In this document: piece after piece, positions 7,342 through 16,289 of the stretch
Numbering within the stretch: the stretch's first letter is position 1
How the letters are laid out: every line of letters begins with the position of its first letter
Source: Azospirillaceae bacterium
Lineage (GTDB): Bacteria; Pseudomonadota; Alphaproteobacteria; Azospirillales; Azospirillaceae
NCBI GenBank assembly: GCA_031291675.1
Contig: JARLIO010000021.1
Location: 52,367 to 116,366, forward strand
Reading direction: 5' to 3'
DNA: 64,000 bases
The notes under the pieces: model-generated
The model's database searches: none
What the model saw: only the letters and a program-made list of their open reading frames with translations
What the model was told of the DNA's origin: nothing
Made by a program: the position numbers and the translations under genes

Positions 7342-9042
7342 ATGATCCTCATGCGCATTCGTCATTTTCGGATTTCCGTCAAGATTGCGATCATCTCCTT
7401 GATCGCTGTCGTCAGCCTGGTGGCCGCCGAGGCCGTCACGCTCATTCAGGTTCGACACGACCTTCTTACCGATCGCGAGGCAAAGACCCGGAATGTCGTC
7501 GAGACCGCGCAGAGCCTGATTGCGCATTATGAGCACTTGGCCCAGAGCCACGCCATGACGGCCGACGACGCCAAAAGTGCCGCGCTGGCTGCCGTGCGCG
7601 ACCTGCGCTACGACGGCTCGCAGTATTTTCTGGTCGGTGACGTGAATTCTCATTTGCTGTTGGCCAACGCGTTCAACGCCGCTCAGGAAGGCAAAAGCGG
7701 CGACACCTTCAAGGATAGCGACGGAAAATTCTATTTCCGGGAATTCATCGAGACCGCCGTCCACAATCAGAGTGGATTCGTCCGCTATAATTTCAAGAAG
7801 CCCGGCGGCAATGAACTGGCTCCCAAACTCACCTACGTCCAGGGCTTCGCGCCCTGGGGCTGGTTCGTCGCCAGCGGCATCTATATCGACGACATGGATG
7901 CCATCTTCCGCCACAAGGCGCTGGTCTCCGGCCGCATCACCGCCGCCATTCTCCTGATCCTTTTCGGTGCGGTTTACGTGGTTGGACGGGGAATCTCACG
8001 GCCGATCCGCACGCTGACCGACATCATGGGCAAGCTGGCCGCCGGTGATCGCACCGTCGTCATCGCCCATACCAATCGCGGCGACGAGATCGGCCGCATG
8101 GCGGATGCCGTTCAGGTCTTCAAGGACAATGCCATCGCCATGGAACGCTTGCGTGCCGAGCAGGAACACGCCGGCCGCAACGCCACGACCGAAAGGAAAC
8201 TCACCATGGCGCGATTGGCCGACAGCCTGGAGGCACGCATCCGCGGGATCGTCGAGGGTGTGTCGTCGGCTGCCGTCGAAATGGAAGCAACCGCCCGATC
8301 GATGTCGAACATCGCCGACGAGACCCAAGGCAAGGCGTTAACTGTGGGCTCGGCATCCGAACAGGCCTCAGCGAATGTCTCCACCGTCGCGACCGCGGCA
8401 GAGCAGCTCTCGGCATCGATCGGCGAGATCGGGCGCCAGGTCATGCAGGCTTCGGAGATTGTCGCCCAGGCGACGGACGATGGCCAACGCACCAACACCG
8501 TTGTCGAAAGTCTGTCAACCAGCGCCGGAAAGATCGGGCAGATCGTCAATCTGATCAATTCCGTCGCCGAGCAGACAAAATTGCTGGCCCTGAACGCCAC
8601 GATTGAAGCGGCCCGCGCCGGCACTGCCGGCAAGGGCTTCGCCGTCGTCGCCAGCGAGGTCAAGGGATTGGCTTCGCAAACCGGCCAGGCGACGGACGAC
8701 ATCAGATTCCAGGTGGCCAACGTTCAGAACGAAGTCCAACAGGCGGTCGAGGCGATCCGCCTGATGTGCAACCGGATCCACGAGGTCGACGTGATCTCGA
8801 CATCGATTGCCTCATCCATCGAACAGCAAACCGCAGCGACCCAGGAAATTGCGCGCAGTGTCCAGCATGCGGCGGCAGGCACCCAACAGATGTCGCAAAA
8901 CATCACCTCGCTGACGGATGCCGCCGGCGCAACCCGGGTCGCTGCCGGTCAGGTCCTGAGCGCGGCTGCGGATCTGGCCAAAAACGCAACGGCCATCCAA
9001 ACCGAGGTCGAAGCCTTCGTTGCCGGGATCCGCATCGCCTGA
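7342..9042 (+). CDS. methyl-accepting chemotaxis protein with single-Cache sensor
   Basis: A 566-residue transmembrane chemoreceptor. A short basic N terminus leads into TM1 (about residues 13-35), a periplasmic domain of roughly 155 residues with the sCache_2 look (DGSQYFLVGD, FKDSDGKFYF, KLTYVQGFAPWGWFVASGIYIDD), TM2 (about 198-215), a HAMP domain (216-268, RPIRTLTDIMGKLAAGD and RGDEIGRMADAVQVFKDNA) and the cytoplasmic signalling coiled coil. The hairpin tip NSVAEQTKLLALNATIEAARAG, which binds CheA and CheW, is conserved. There is no C-terminal CheR-binding pentapeptide. sCache_2 receptors often sense small organic acids; the ligand here is unknown. No che genes are nearby, so it is an orphan receptor. 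A second Met three codons in is an alternative start. Confidence 0.93.
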   Translation: MILMRIRHFRISVKIAIISLIAVVSLVAAEAVTLIQVRHDLLTDREAKTRNVVETAQSLIAHYEHLAQSHAMTADDAKSAALAAVRDLRYDGSQYFLVGDVNSHLLLANAFNAAQEGKSGDTFKDSDGKFYFREFIETAVHNQSGFVRYNFKKPGGNELAPKLTYVQGFAPWGWFVASGIYIDDMDAIFRHKALVSGRITAAILLILFGAVYVVGRGISRPIRTLTDIMGKLAAGDRTVVIAHTNRGDEIGRMADAVQVFKDNAIAMERLRAEQEHAGRNATTERKLTMARLADSLEARIRGIVEGVSSAAVEMEATARSMSNIADETQGKALTVGSASEQASANVSTVATAAEQLSASIGEIGRQVMQASEIVAQATDDGQRTNTVVESLSTSAGKIGQIVNLINSVAEQTKLLALNATIEAARAGTAGKGFAVVASEVKGLASQTGQATDDIRFQVANVQNEVQQAVEAIRLMCNRIHEVDVISTSIASSIEQQTAATQEIARSVQHAAAGTQQMSQNITSLTDAAGATRVAAGQVLSAAADLAKNATAIQTEVEAFVAGIRIA

Positions 9043-9182
9043 AACGGCCGGATCGCCGCCGCAACACGGTGCCGAGCGCCGCAGATGACGGTCTTGCGAG
9101 TCGGCACAGGAATGCGCCAGCGACACGATCGCCGGTGTCATGTGTCACAAGGGCGGGGATTGGATCATGTGTTTTTGCAAAG

Positions 9183-9206
9183 TCATCCTATATCGTTATA
9201 GGATGA
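9183..9206. promoter_or_regulatory. palindromic operator candidate upstream of gntR gene
   Basis: A perfect inverted repeat with 10-base arms (TCATCCTATA at 9183-9192, TATAGGATGA at 9197-9206) and a 4-base centre. It lies 43 bases before the chosen GntR start. A weak -35 (TTGCAA, 9175-9180) and a -10-like ATAGGA (9198-9203) at 17-base spacing would put the operator across the promoter, which fits autoregulation by the GntR protein. Binding is inferred. Confidence 0.55.
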
Positions 9207-9249
9207 TCCAGGTGTCCGCTCTACAATCGACGCGCTCATGAGGCCTGCC

Positions 9250-10023
9250 ATGGACGACGCCGCACCCGTATTCCATCGTGCCGGCCCCGTCGCCTTGTGG
9301 CGTCAGCTTGCCGACCATCTGGCGACCCGCATCGCCAGCGGCATCGACAAGCCGATGGCGCGCCTGCCCACCGAGCCCGAACTCTGCGCGACCTACGGGA
9401 TAAGCCGCATCACCGTGCGCCAGGCGATCCGTCACCTCGTCGAACACAATCTCGTGACCCGCCACCAAGGCAAGGGGACTTTCGTGGCCAGCCCGGTCAT
9501 GAAGCACGACCTTCTGGAACTGAAAGGCATCATCCCGACGATCCAGGAGCAGGGCCTGCCCCTGACCACGAAACTTCTGGATTTAAGGCTGATCGAACCG
9601 GACAAGGCGGCCCGGGAGCGGCTGCACACCGACGAACCACGGCTGCTTCTGTTGCGACGCCTGTATCTGAGCCACGGCGTGCCCTTCGGGATGACCGAGA
9701 TCACCTTGCCGGCGATCGCCGCCGACCTCACCTGGGCCCAGGTCGAAGCCCATAGCTGTTACGAGATCCTCGGCATGTTGCTGGGGATCCCGGTTGCCCG
9801 GGCTGACGTCACAATCGGTGCGCAGGCAGCAAACCGTTCGCTGGCCAATCACCTCGACATTCCCCCCGGAACGCCGCTTCTGCTGTTCGAGCGCGTGTCC
9901 CTCTGCGCGGCGCAAATTCCCCGCGAGTACACCCGCTTCTGGACTCGGGCGGATCGCTACCGTTTCACCATGACGATCGATGACACCGTGCGCAAGGGCG
10001 GCTATTTCACGCACATTGGCTGA
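9250..10023 (+). CDS. GntR/HutC family transcriptional regulator with UTRA domain
   Basis: A 257-residue regulator. The N-terminal winged helix (LWRQLADHLATRI, LPTEPELCATYGISRITVRQAIRHLVEHNLVTRHQGKGTFV) is typical of GntR proteins and the C-terminal 150 residues form a UTRA ligand-binding domain. The ATG at 9250 is preceded by GAGG at a spacing of six, better than the ATG four codons earlier. It is the first gene of a run with the MFS transporter and aconitase X, which it most likely represses until a substrate or intermediate binds. The palindrome at 9183-9206 is the obvious operator candidate. Confidence 0.92.
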   Translation: MDDAAPVFHRAGPVALWRQLADHLATRIASGIDKPMARLPTEPELCATYGISRITVRQAIRHLVEHNLVTRHQGKGTFVASPVMKHDLLELKGIIPTIQEQGLPLTTKLLDLRLIEPDKAARERLHTDEPRLLLLRRLYLSHGVPFGMTEITLPAIAADLTWAQVEAHSCYEILGMLLGIPVARADVTIGAQAANRSLANHLDIPPGTPLLLFERVSLCAAQIPREYTRFWTRADRYRFTMTIDDTVRKGGYFTHIG

Positions 10024-10061
10024 CAGCGCTTGACCAAGTGCATATTCGACAGGAGAGATCG

Positions 10062-11354
10062 GTGAAACTCGGCATAAAATGGAAACCTCGAACGCTTGAT
10101 CTTGTCCTTTTTCTTCTGTTCACCAGTTATCTCATCATTTATATCGATCGCGTCAATCTCTCAACCGCGGCTGGCGCCATAAAACGCGATCTTGGCCTCT
10201 CGAATACCGAGCTCGGTCTTGCCTTTTCCGCTTACAGCTATCCCTATGCGATCCTCCAACTCGTCGGTGGCTGGTTTGCCGACAGTTTTGGCCCGCGGCT
10301 GACGCTTGGGATCTTTGGCGTTATCTTCTCGGTCGCCACGGCCCTGACCAGCATCATCGGCGGCCTGGGCTCTCTGATGGCGGTGCGCGCCCTGCTGGGT
10401 TTTGGCGAGGCGCCCGCTCTGGCAACGGCGACGCGCGCCTTCGCGAATTGGTGTCCGATCGCGCGCTGGGGCTTTGTGCAAGGGATGGCCCACTCTTTCT
10501 CCCGGCTCGGCAACGCGATCACGCCACCCTTCATTGCATTGCTGATCACAGCGATCTCCTGGCGTGGCTCGTTCCTGATCACGGGCGTGTTGTCCCTGGG
10601 CTGGGTCGCGATCTGGCTGTGGTATTTCCGCGACAACCCGGCCGACCATCCCGGGATCACCGCAGCGGAACTTGCAACGCTGCGTGTCCGGACCGGGGAG
10701 CAAACGCGCAGTCGCGTCCCGGTCTGGCGCCTGTTCCGACGGATGCTTCCCGTCATCGCCACCGATTTCTGCTATGCCTGGACTTTGTGGGTCTATCTCA
10801 ACTGGCTGCCCTCGTTCTTCAGTGAAAGCTATCATCTCAATCTCAATAGTTCAGCACTGTTCACCTCCGGTGTTTTCATCGCCGGCATCGTCGGCGACAC
10901 GCTTGGCGGTGTTATCAGCGACCGGGTGCTGAAGCGAACCGGCAGTGTCCTCAAGGCCCGGCGCAATGTCATTGTCGGCGGGATGCTCGGCTCGCTGATC
11001 CTGCTGATCCCGGTGCTGCTGTTTACCAACCTGACCGTGGTGACCATCTTCCTCACCCTGGCGTTTTTCTCGCTGGAGCTGGTGATCGGGCCGTTGTGGT
11101 CCGTGCCAATGGATATCTCGCCACGACATGCCGGCACCGCGAGCGGCTTGATGAATTTCGGCTTTGGCATCGCCGGCATCCTGTCGCCGATCGCCTTCGG
11201 TCTCGTGATCGATCGCACCGGCAACTGGCACCTGCCCTTCGCTTTTTCGATCGGCCTGCTGCTGCTCGGTGCCGCGATGGCCTGCACCATGCGACCCGAG
11301 CAGCCGTTCCTGGTGGAAGCCGACACCGCGCCGCCCCCCAACCAAAGCGCGTGA
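10062..11354 (+). CDS. MFS transporter, anion:cation symporter (ACS) family
   Basis: A twelve-helix inner-membrane transporter of 430 residues. The GTG at 10062 is chosen because AGGAGAG sits six bases before it; the open frame continues eight codons upstream without such a site. The family signature is visible in YIDRVNLSTAAGAIKRDLGLSNTELGLAFSAYSYPYAILQLVGGWFAD, the loop 2-3 motif of carboxylate and sugar-acid symporters. Cytosolic loop with WRLFRRM separates the two six-helix halves. It follows the GntR gene by 38 bases and is followed by aconitase X after 23 bases, so it probably imports the substrate of that enzyme, an organic or amino acid anion. Confidence 0.9.
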   Translation: MKLGIKWKPRTLDLVLFLLFTSYLIIYIDRVNLSTAAGAIKRDLGLSNTELGLAFSAYSYPYAILQLVGGWFADSFGPRLTLGIFGVIFSVATALTSIIGGLGSLMAVRALLGFGEAPALATATRAFANWCPIARWGFVQGMAHSFSRLGNAITPPFIALLITAISWRGSFLITGVLSLGWVAIWLWYFRDNPADHPGITAAELATLRVRTGEQTRSRVPVWRLFRRMLPVIATDFCYAWTLWVYLNWLPSFFSESYHLNLNSSALFTSGVFIAGIVGDTLGGVISDRVLKRTGSVLKARRNVIVGGMLGSLILLIPVLLFTNLTVVTIFLTLAFFSLELVIGPLWSVPMDISPRHAGTASGLMNFGFGIAGILSPIAFGLVIDRTGNWHLPFAFSIGLLLLGAAMACTMRPEQPFLVEADTAPPPNQSA

Positions 11355-11377
11355 GCCCACGCCCTGGAGATCTGACA

Positions 11378-12622
11378 ATGCGTTTAACCGATGAAGAACA
11401 GGCCATGCTCGCCGGTGAATTCGGCGAACCCCGCCGCTGGGCCATGACGCACCAGATCCAGGTCGGCGAATTCTTCGACGCCGCCGATCTGGTGCCCATC
11501 GCCCAGGCCCATATCATGGCCGACACCGAATCGCTGGGGCCGGCCGGCGTCGAATTCCTGGAACGGCTGGCATGCCATGCCCCGGCGCAACGACGGGTCC
11601 GGGTCCCCACCATCACCGATCCACGGGGCCTCGACTTTGCGTCCTACCGGCGGCTGAAGCAGACCGAGGCCATGGCGACGATCGAACAGCGGACCATCGA
11701 CGCCTTCACGGCCCTCGGCGTGCTGATGACCAACACCTGCATCAACTATCAGACGGTCCTGCCCCCGGTGCGCGGCGAACACCTCGCGATGGGTGACACC
11801 GGCGTCGTGATCTACAGCAACAGCGTGTTCGGCGCCCGCAGCAATTTCGAGGGCGGGCCCTCGGCGCTGGCCGCGGGATTGACCGGTCGGACCCCGCGCT
11901 ACGGCTTTCATCTCGCGGCGCAGCGTCGCGGCACCCGCTATTTTGTCGTCAGAGACAGCCCCCGGGACCTCACCGCATGGGGCGCGCTCGGCGCGATCAT
12001 CGGGCGCCGGACCAACGGCTATTGGGAGGTTCCGGTCATCGACGGTATCGATCGTGCACCGGATTCCGACGCCTTGAAACATTTCGGTGCGGCGATGGCC
12101 AGCTTCGGCTCGGTCGCCCTGTTTCACATGCCGGGGATCACGCCCGAATTCGCGACGGCCCAGGATGCCTTCGACGGCCCGCCCCCGGCCGCGGACCTGT
12201 TGACCCGTGACGACATCGACAGCTTCATCACGGAATTCGCCGCCACCGGCGACGCGGTCGACGTTGTCGTGTTTTCCGCACCGCAACTGTCGCTGATGGA
12301 GATCGCCCGGATCGCCACCTTGCTGGATGGCCAGATCATTTGTCCCACGACCACCGTGATCGTCAGCACGTCACCGGAAGTGAAGTCGGCGGCGGACCGG
12401 CTCGGCCTCACCGCGCGGATCGAAGCCGCCGGCGCGATCGTGACCCAGGGCGTCTGCTTCTACCAGAGCTATGCCCGCGAGATGGCCGAGGCCAATGGCT
12501 GGCACCGGCTCATGTCCAATTCGGCCAAGCTCGTCAATATCATCAGCGGCTATGGTTACCGACCGACGCTATCGAACATGGAGCATTGCGTCGAATCGGC
12601 AATCGCCGGGAGGATCGTCTGA
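11378..12622 (+). CDS. aconitase X catalytic (large) subunit, dehydratase
   Basis: A 414-residue member of the aconitase X family (formerly DUF521). Candidate iron-sulfur cysteines are Cys121 (TNTCINYQ), Cys322 (GQIICPTTT) and Cys360 (TQGVCFYQSY); the family motif SNSVFGARSNFEGGP lies at residues 147-161. Characterised bacterial members with separate subunits are cis-3-hydroxy-L-proline dehydratases, while archaeal ones dehydrate mevalonate 5-phosphate. The former is more likely here, because the gene sits behind an uptake carrier and a GntR regulator, but no pyrroline-2-carboxylate reductase or racemase is adjacent to confirm it. Start chosen at an ATG with CTGGAG upstream; a longer frame to 11096 overlaps the transporter gene and is spurious. 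The stop overlaps the next start by one base. Confidence 0.9.
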   Translation: MRLTDEEQAMLAGEFGEPRRWAMTHQIQVGEFFDAADLVPIAQAHIMADTESLGPAGVEFLERLACHAPAQRRVRVPTITDPRGLDFASYRRLKQTEAMATIEQRTIDAFTALGVLMTNTCINYQTVLPPVRGEHLAMGDTGVVIYSNSVFGARSNFEGGPSALAAGLTGRTPRYGFHLAAQRRGTRYFVVRDSPRDLTAWGALGAIIGRRTNGYWEVPVIDGIDRAPDSDALKHFGAAMASFGSVALFHMPGITPEFATAQDAFDGPPPAADLLTRDDIDSFITEFAATGDAVDVVVFSAPQLSLMEIARIATLLDGQIICPTTTVIVSTSPEVKSAADRLGLTARIEAAGAIVTQGVCFYQSYAREMAEANGWHRLMSNSAKLVNIISGYGYRPTLSNMEHCVESAIAGRIV

Positions 12623-13029
12623 TGCCCACCATTCTGCGTTGCCATGTCGGGGTCGGTCCACGGGTTGTCGGCATCGCTCTGGTCGCCGATGACAATTTCA
12701 GCGCACGCTATGACCTTGATCGCCATCGCGGCATCTTTTCCCGTCCCGGCCACCAGCTTGAGGGGCAAAGCTATGTCGACCGGATCCTGGTGCTGAAGAC
12801 GGCAAAAGGGGGCGTTGCCACCGCCTGGATGCTGCACGACATGGCGGCAAGGCGGCTGGTGCCCAAGGCGCTGCTGTTCAATCGGGTCAATCCGATTCTG
12901 GCGCAGGGCGCCGCCTTCGCCAATGTCGCCCTGGTCGACCGGTTCGACGGCGATGTGACAAGGTTGATCGAAACCGGCCAGGAACTGGAGGTTTGTCCGG
13001 CAGAAGGCATCGTCACGATCCGCCGCTAG
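12622..13029 (+). CDS. aconitase X swivel (small) subunit
   Basis: A 135-residue protein of the former DUF126 family, the swivelling beta/alpha domain that closes over the catalytic subunit. Recognisable segments are GVGPRVVGIALVADDNFSARYDLDR, GQSYVDRILVLKTAKGG and KALLFNRVNPILAQGAAFANVALVDRF, which carries the conserved substrate-side loop. The TGATG junction with the large subunit implies translational coupling and a fixed subunit ratio. The two chains should form one active heterodimer in the cytosol. Confidence 0.92.
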   Translation: MPTILRCHVGVGPRVVGIALVADDNFSARYDLDRHRGIFSRPGHQLEGQSYVDRILVLKTAKGGVATAWMLHDMAARRLVPKALLFNRVNPILAQGAAFANVALVDRFDGDVTRLIETGQELEVCPAEGIVTIRR

Positions 13030-13150
13030 CCAATCGGCGGGCAACCCCGGTTGAATCGGCAGGGGGACGCCTTCGGGATCGCGGAAGGCGGCCGCGCCTT
13101 GATCAGCCAGGTACCGCAAAAATTTGGTTTGAGGCGACCTCTAATTCGCA

Positions 13151-13184
13151 TTGACACGGTCTGCCGCGTTTTCTAATTTGAGGA
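13151..13184 (+). promoter_or_regulatory. promoter candidate of the type I R-M operon
   Basis: TTGACA at 13151-13156 matches the -35 consensus fully; TCTAAT at 13172-13177 matches the -10 consensus at five of six positions. The spacer is 15 bases, short for sigma-70. Transcription would begin at about 13184-13185, the first base of the ATG of the next gene, which has AGGA directly abutting the ATG and thus no usable Shine-Dalgarno site. A leaderless transcript is therefore possible. Confidence 0.45.
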
Positions 13185-13760
13185 ATGCTCGAGCTCAGAG
13201 AAATATCCGGCATCTATTCCGGTCTGGCGGTTCAGGAGGGGGGCGGGTCAGCGCGTTTCGTGCGCCTATCCGACCTGTCCGACCTGAGGTCTGGCCGTGC
13301 CGCCAAACTCGCAACCGGCGAGCCGCCGGCTGTTGCCAGAGCCTTGCCGATCGAACAAGGCGACCTGATTGTCGCGGCGCGCGGCGCAGCAACCGATGTC
13401 TGCCTTGCCGCTCAGGCGTGGCTTGGCGCCTTCATATCGCTCGATCTTTACCTGGTGCGCCCCGATCCATTGAAAGTCGATCCTGGATATTTGGCCGCCT
13501 TCCTCGATCTTCCCGCAACGCAGACGTTTTTCTGCGGCAACAAGCAGGGCAGCAGCCTCGCGCGACTTCCCAAGGACGCTCTCGATAAACTCGTGGTCCC
13601 GCTGCCGCCAATGGCGACACAGCGGTTGATCGCCGATTTGGCGCGGTCCCTTCGCGATGAAGCCGAACTCCTGCAGCGACTTGCCGCTCTCAATACCACT
13701 CTTGGCCGTGAGGCCCTTGCGCGCGCCTTCCGCGCTGCCACCACGTGCCAGAATTCATAG
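13185..13760 (+). CDS. half-size type I specificity subunit (single TRD HsdS-like)
   Basis: A 191-residue protein with one target-recognition domain and one helical spacer. The TRD pattern is seen in ISGIYSGLAVQEG, the GDLIVAARGAATDVCLA loop, DPGYLAAFLDLPATQTFF and SSLARLPKDALDKLVVPLPPMATQRLIADLARSL, after which a heptad-like helix (LRDEAELLQRLAALNTTLGREALARAF) corresponds to one conserved region of HsdS. Full HsdS proteins have two such units; a full one is encoded 2.5 kb downstream. Half subunits can dimerise, or this one may modulate the complex. It opens the operon, eight bases before hsdM. There is no good ribosome site. Confidence 0.75.
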   Translation: MLELREISGIYSGLAVQEGGGSARFVRLSDLSDLRSGRAAKLATGEPPAVARALPIEQGDLIVAARGAATDVCLAAQAWLGAFISLDLYLVRPDPLKVDPGYLAAFLDLPATQTFFCGNKQGSSLARLPKDALDKLVVPLPPMATQRLIADLARSLRDEAELLQRLAALNTTLGREALARAFRAATTCQNS

Positions 13761-13768
13761 GAGACTTC

Positions 13769-15337
13769 ATGCCCACCCTTCAGCAAGACGACATTCTCTC
13801 TGCGGTCTGGCGCGCCTGCGACACGTTTCGCGGGGCGGTCGATGCGACGCAATACAAGGACTACGTTCTGACCGCGCTCTTCCTCAAATACATCAGCGAT
13901 GTGCGCCGGAAGCACGTCGACGAGTTTCGTCGTGAGTACGGGGACGATGAGCTTCGTATCCAGCGCCGCCTCGATCGTGAGCGTTTCAAACTGCCGACGG
14001 TGGAGCTGAAGAACAGCAAAACCAACGAGGTCGAAGAGAGCTTTCTCGGCGATTTCTACAGCCTCCATGAGCGTCGTGGGCGCGACAACATTGGTGAGCT
14101 GATCAACATCGTCTTGGATGCAATCGAAAAGGCCAACGAAGGCAAACTCGGCGGCCTTTTCCGTGCGATCGACTTCAACTCGGAAACCAACCTGGGTCAG
14201 ACGAAGGACCGCAATAGGCGGCTGAAGATGCTGCTGGAGGATTTCGCCAAGCCAGGCCTCGACCTGTCCGAGACTTCGGAAGATATTTTGGGCGACGCCT
14301 ACATCTTCCTGATCGAGCGTTTCGCGTCGGACGCGGGCAAGAAGGCGGGCGAGTTCTTCACGCCGCGCAAAGTGTCGGAGGTCGTTGCCAAGCTCGCCCA
14401 TCCAAAGTCCGGGGATCGCATTTGCGATCCGGCATGCGGGTCGGGGTCGCTGCTGCTGCGTGCCGGCGAGGAAGTGCCGGACGGCAACTTCCAACTCTTC
14501 GGCCAGGAATCGAACGGCAGCACGCGCTCGCTGGCCCGCCTCAACATGCTTTTGCATGCTCAGGACAGCGCGCGCATCGATTGGTGCGACACGCTGAATT
14601 CGCCGACGTTGATCGAAAGCGACCACCTGATGCGCTTCGACGTGGTGGTCGCGAATCCGCCGTTCAGTCTCGACAAGTGGTGGGGCAATACGGATTCGGA
14701 AGGTAACGCGCTCCCTGATCCTTACAAGCGCTTCACGCCCCATATGCCGCCCAAGAGCCGCGGCGACTACGCCTTCATCCTGCACATGCTGTCGATCACC
14801 CGGCCGACGGTCGGGCGCATGGCGGTCGTCGCCCCGCACGGCGTCCTGTTCCGCTCCGGCGCCGAAGGCAAGATCCGCGAAAAGCTGATCCGCGACAATC
14901 TGCTCGATGCCGTCATCGGCCTGCCGGCGCAGCTCTTCCCGACCACTGGCATCCCAGTCTGCATCATGGTGTTCGACAAGGCTCGTGAATCCGGCGGCCT
15001 CAGGTCACATGAGCGGAACATCCTGTTCATCGACGCCAGCCGGGATTTCGAACCGGGCAAAAAGCAGAACCGGCTGACCGACGAGAACGTCGACACGATC
15101 GTCGACACCTATCGCCGCCGGGCGGTGATCGAGCGCTATTCCCATGAGGCGACCTTCGAGGAGATCGAGACGAACGGCTTCAACCTCAACATTCCGCGCT
15201 ACGTCGATACGTTCGAGCCTGAGCCCGAAGTCGATCTTCAGGCCGTGCAGAACGAAATCCGCGACCTCGAGGCCCAACTCGCCGAGACGCGGAAGAAGAT
15301 GAATGGCTATCTGAAGGAGCTCGGCATCGATGTCTGA
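13769..15337 (+). CDS. hsdM: type I restriction-modification DNA methyltransferase subunit
   Basis: A 522-residue N6-adenine methylase. After the helical N-terminal domain (TFRGAVDATQYKDYVLTALFLKYISD) come FFTPRKVSEVV, SAM motif I CDPACGSGS (about residues 219-227) and catalytic motif NPPF (296-299). HsdM pairs with HsdS to methylate the recognition site and is also needed for restriction. The ATG at 13769 has GGAG five bases upstream; an in-frame GTG eight codons earlier is less likely. The C terminus ends in a coiled coil (LQAVQNEIRDLEAQLAETRKKM). It overlaps the GIY-YIG gene by eight bases. Confidence 0.96.
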   Translation: MPTLQQDDILSAVWRACDTFRGAVDATQYKDYVLTALFLKYISDVRRKHVDEFRREYGDDELRIQRRLDRERFKLPTVELKNSKTNEVEESFLGDFYSLHERRGRDNIGELINIVLDAIEKANEGKLGGLFRAIDFNSETNLGQTKDRNRRLKMLLEDFAKPGLDLSETSEDILGDAYIFLIERFASDAGKKAGEFFTPRKVSEVVAKLAHPKSGDRICDPACGSGSLLLRAGEEVPDGNFQLFGQESNGSTRSLARLNMLLHAQDSARIDWCDTLNSPTLIESDHLMRFDVVVANPPFSLDKWWGNTDSEGNALPDPYKRFTPHMPPKSRGDYAFILHMLSITRPTVGRMAVVAPHGVLFRSGAEGKIREKLIRDNLLDAVIGLPAQLFPTTGIPVCIMVFDKARESGGLRSHERNILFIDASRDFEPGKKQNRLTDENVDTIVDTYRRRAVIERYSHEATFEEIETNGFNLNIPRYVDTFEPEPEVDLQAVQNEIRDLEAQLAETRKKMNGYLKELGIDV

Positions 15338-16289
15338 CGCTCCCTCACGCGCTGCGTCCCGGCGCGGGCGCACCTTGAAGCTCTATCTGGTCGATGGTTC
15401 GCCGTCCGGCGTCATCACAGCCGAACTCGGCATCTCCTCGGTGCGCGCCGCCGTCGCTTCGCGCACCGCCTTGCCCGATCTGATCCGGCGGGAAGAGGCG
15501 AGCCGCACCGGCATCTATCTCTTGGTCGGGCCGGACCCCGATTTGCCGGGGCGGCAGCTCGTCTATGTCGGCGAAGGCGACCAAGTGAAGACGCGGCTGG
15601 CGGCGCACGATGCCGACGAGTCGAAGGAGTTCTTCACCCGCGCGGTGCTGATCGTCTCCAAGGACGAGAACCTGACCAAGGCCCATGGCCGCTATCTGGA
15701 AAGCCGGATCATCGCCGCCATCCGTGGCGCGGGCCGGGCCAAGCTGGTCAACGGCACCGAGCCGCCGTTCAAGGGCCTGCCGGAACCGGAAATCGCCGAC
15801 ATGGAGCGGGTGCTCGACGAAATCGAAATCCTGCTTCCTGTGCTTGGGTTCGATGTGCTGCGGCCGGCTGGGCAGGAGGCCGGAGGACCGAGCCGGGCTG
15901 AGACGGCGGGTGTCATTATCGCTGTTACAGCCGATCACGACGCACTCTTCACCTTCACCGAGGCGGGAACGGATGCCAAGGCGCGCGAGGCCAGCGACGA
16001 GTTCGTCGTACTGGCGGGATCACGCGCGAAGCGCCAGGAGGTCCCGAGCTGTAGCGAGGGGCTGAAGCGCCGACGCGCCCAGCTCATTGCTGACGGTGTG
16101 TTGGTGCCCGATGCCGATGGGAAATTCCTGCGCTTTACAGCCGACACGGCTTTCGACTCTCCGTCTGGTGCAGCTGGCACCGTCTATGGCGGCAATGTCA
16201 GCGGCAACCGCTATTGGAAACACGCCACCGCCGGCCAGAGCTATGGCGACTGGCGTAAACGCCGCATCGGCGAAGGGGGTGCAGCGTGA
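15330..16289 (+). CDS. GIY-YIG nuclease-like protein with DUF4357 domain
   Basis: A 319-residue protein. The GIY-YIG core is present as TGIYLLVG (residues 60-67) and LVYVGEGDQVKTRLAAH (78-93), with the later conserved glutamate in RYLESRII. The C-terminal domain (FVVLAGSRAKRQE, RRRAQLIADGVL, DTAFDSPSGAAGTVYGGNVSGNRYWKH) is DUF4357, which is often found with restriction systems. It is translationally coupled to hsdM upstream (8-bp overlap) and hsdS downstream (GTGA overlap), so it is an integral part of the operon. It may be an accessory nuclease or a regulator of restriction; its reaction has not been deduced. Confidence 0.85.
   Translation: MSDAPSRAASRRGRTLKLYLVDGSPSGVITAELGISSVRAAVASRTALPDLIRREEASRTGIYLLVGPDPDLPGRQLVYVGEGDQVKTRLAAHDADESKEFFTRAVLIVSKDENLTKAHGRYLESRIIAAIRGAGRAKLVNGTEPPFKGLPEPEIADMERVLDEIEILLPVLGFDVLRPAGQEAGGPSRAETAGVIIAVTADHDALFTFTEAGTDAKAREASDEFVVLAGSRAKRQEVPSCSEGLKRRRAQLIADGVLVPDADGKFLRFTADTAFDSPSGAAGTVYGGNVSGNRYWKHATAGQSYGDWRKRRIGEGGAA

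Noticed and set aside
12556..13119. Minus frame starting MRYLADQGAAAFRDPEGVPLP, whose first residues look a little like the end of a glyoxalase-fold protein.
   Set aside because: The rest of the frame is antisense to the aconitase X small subunit, and the resemblance is only a few residues.
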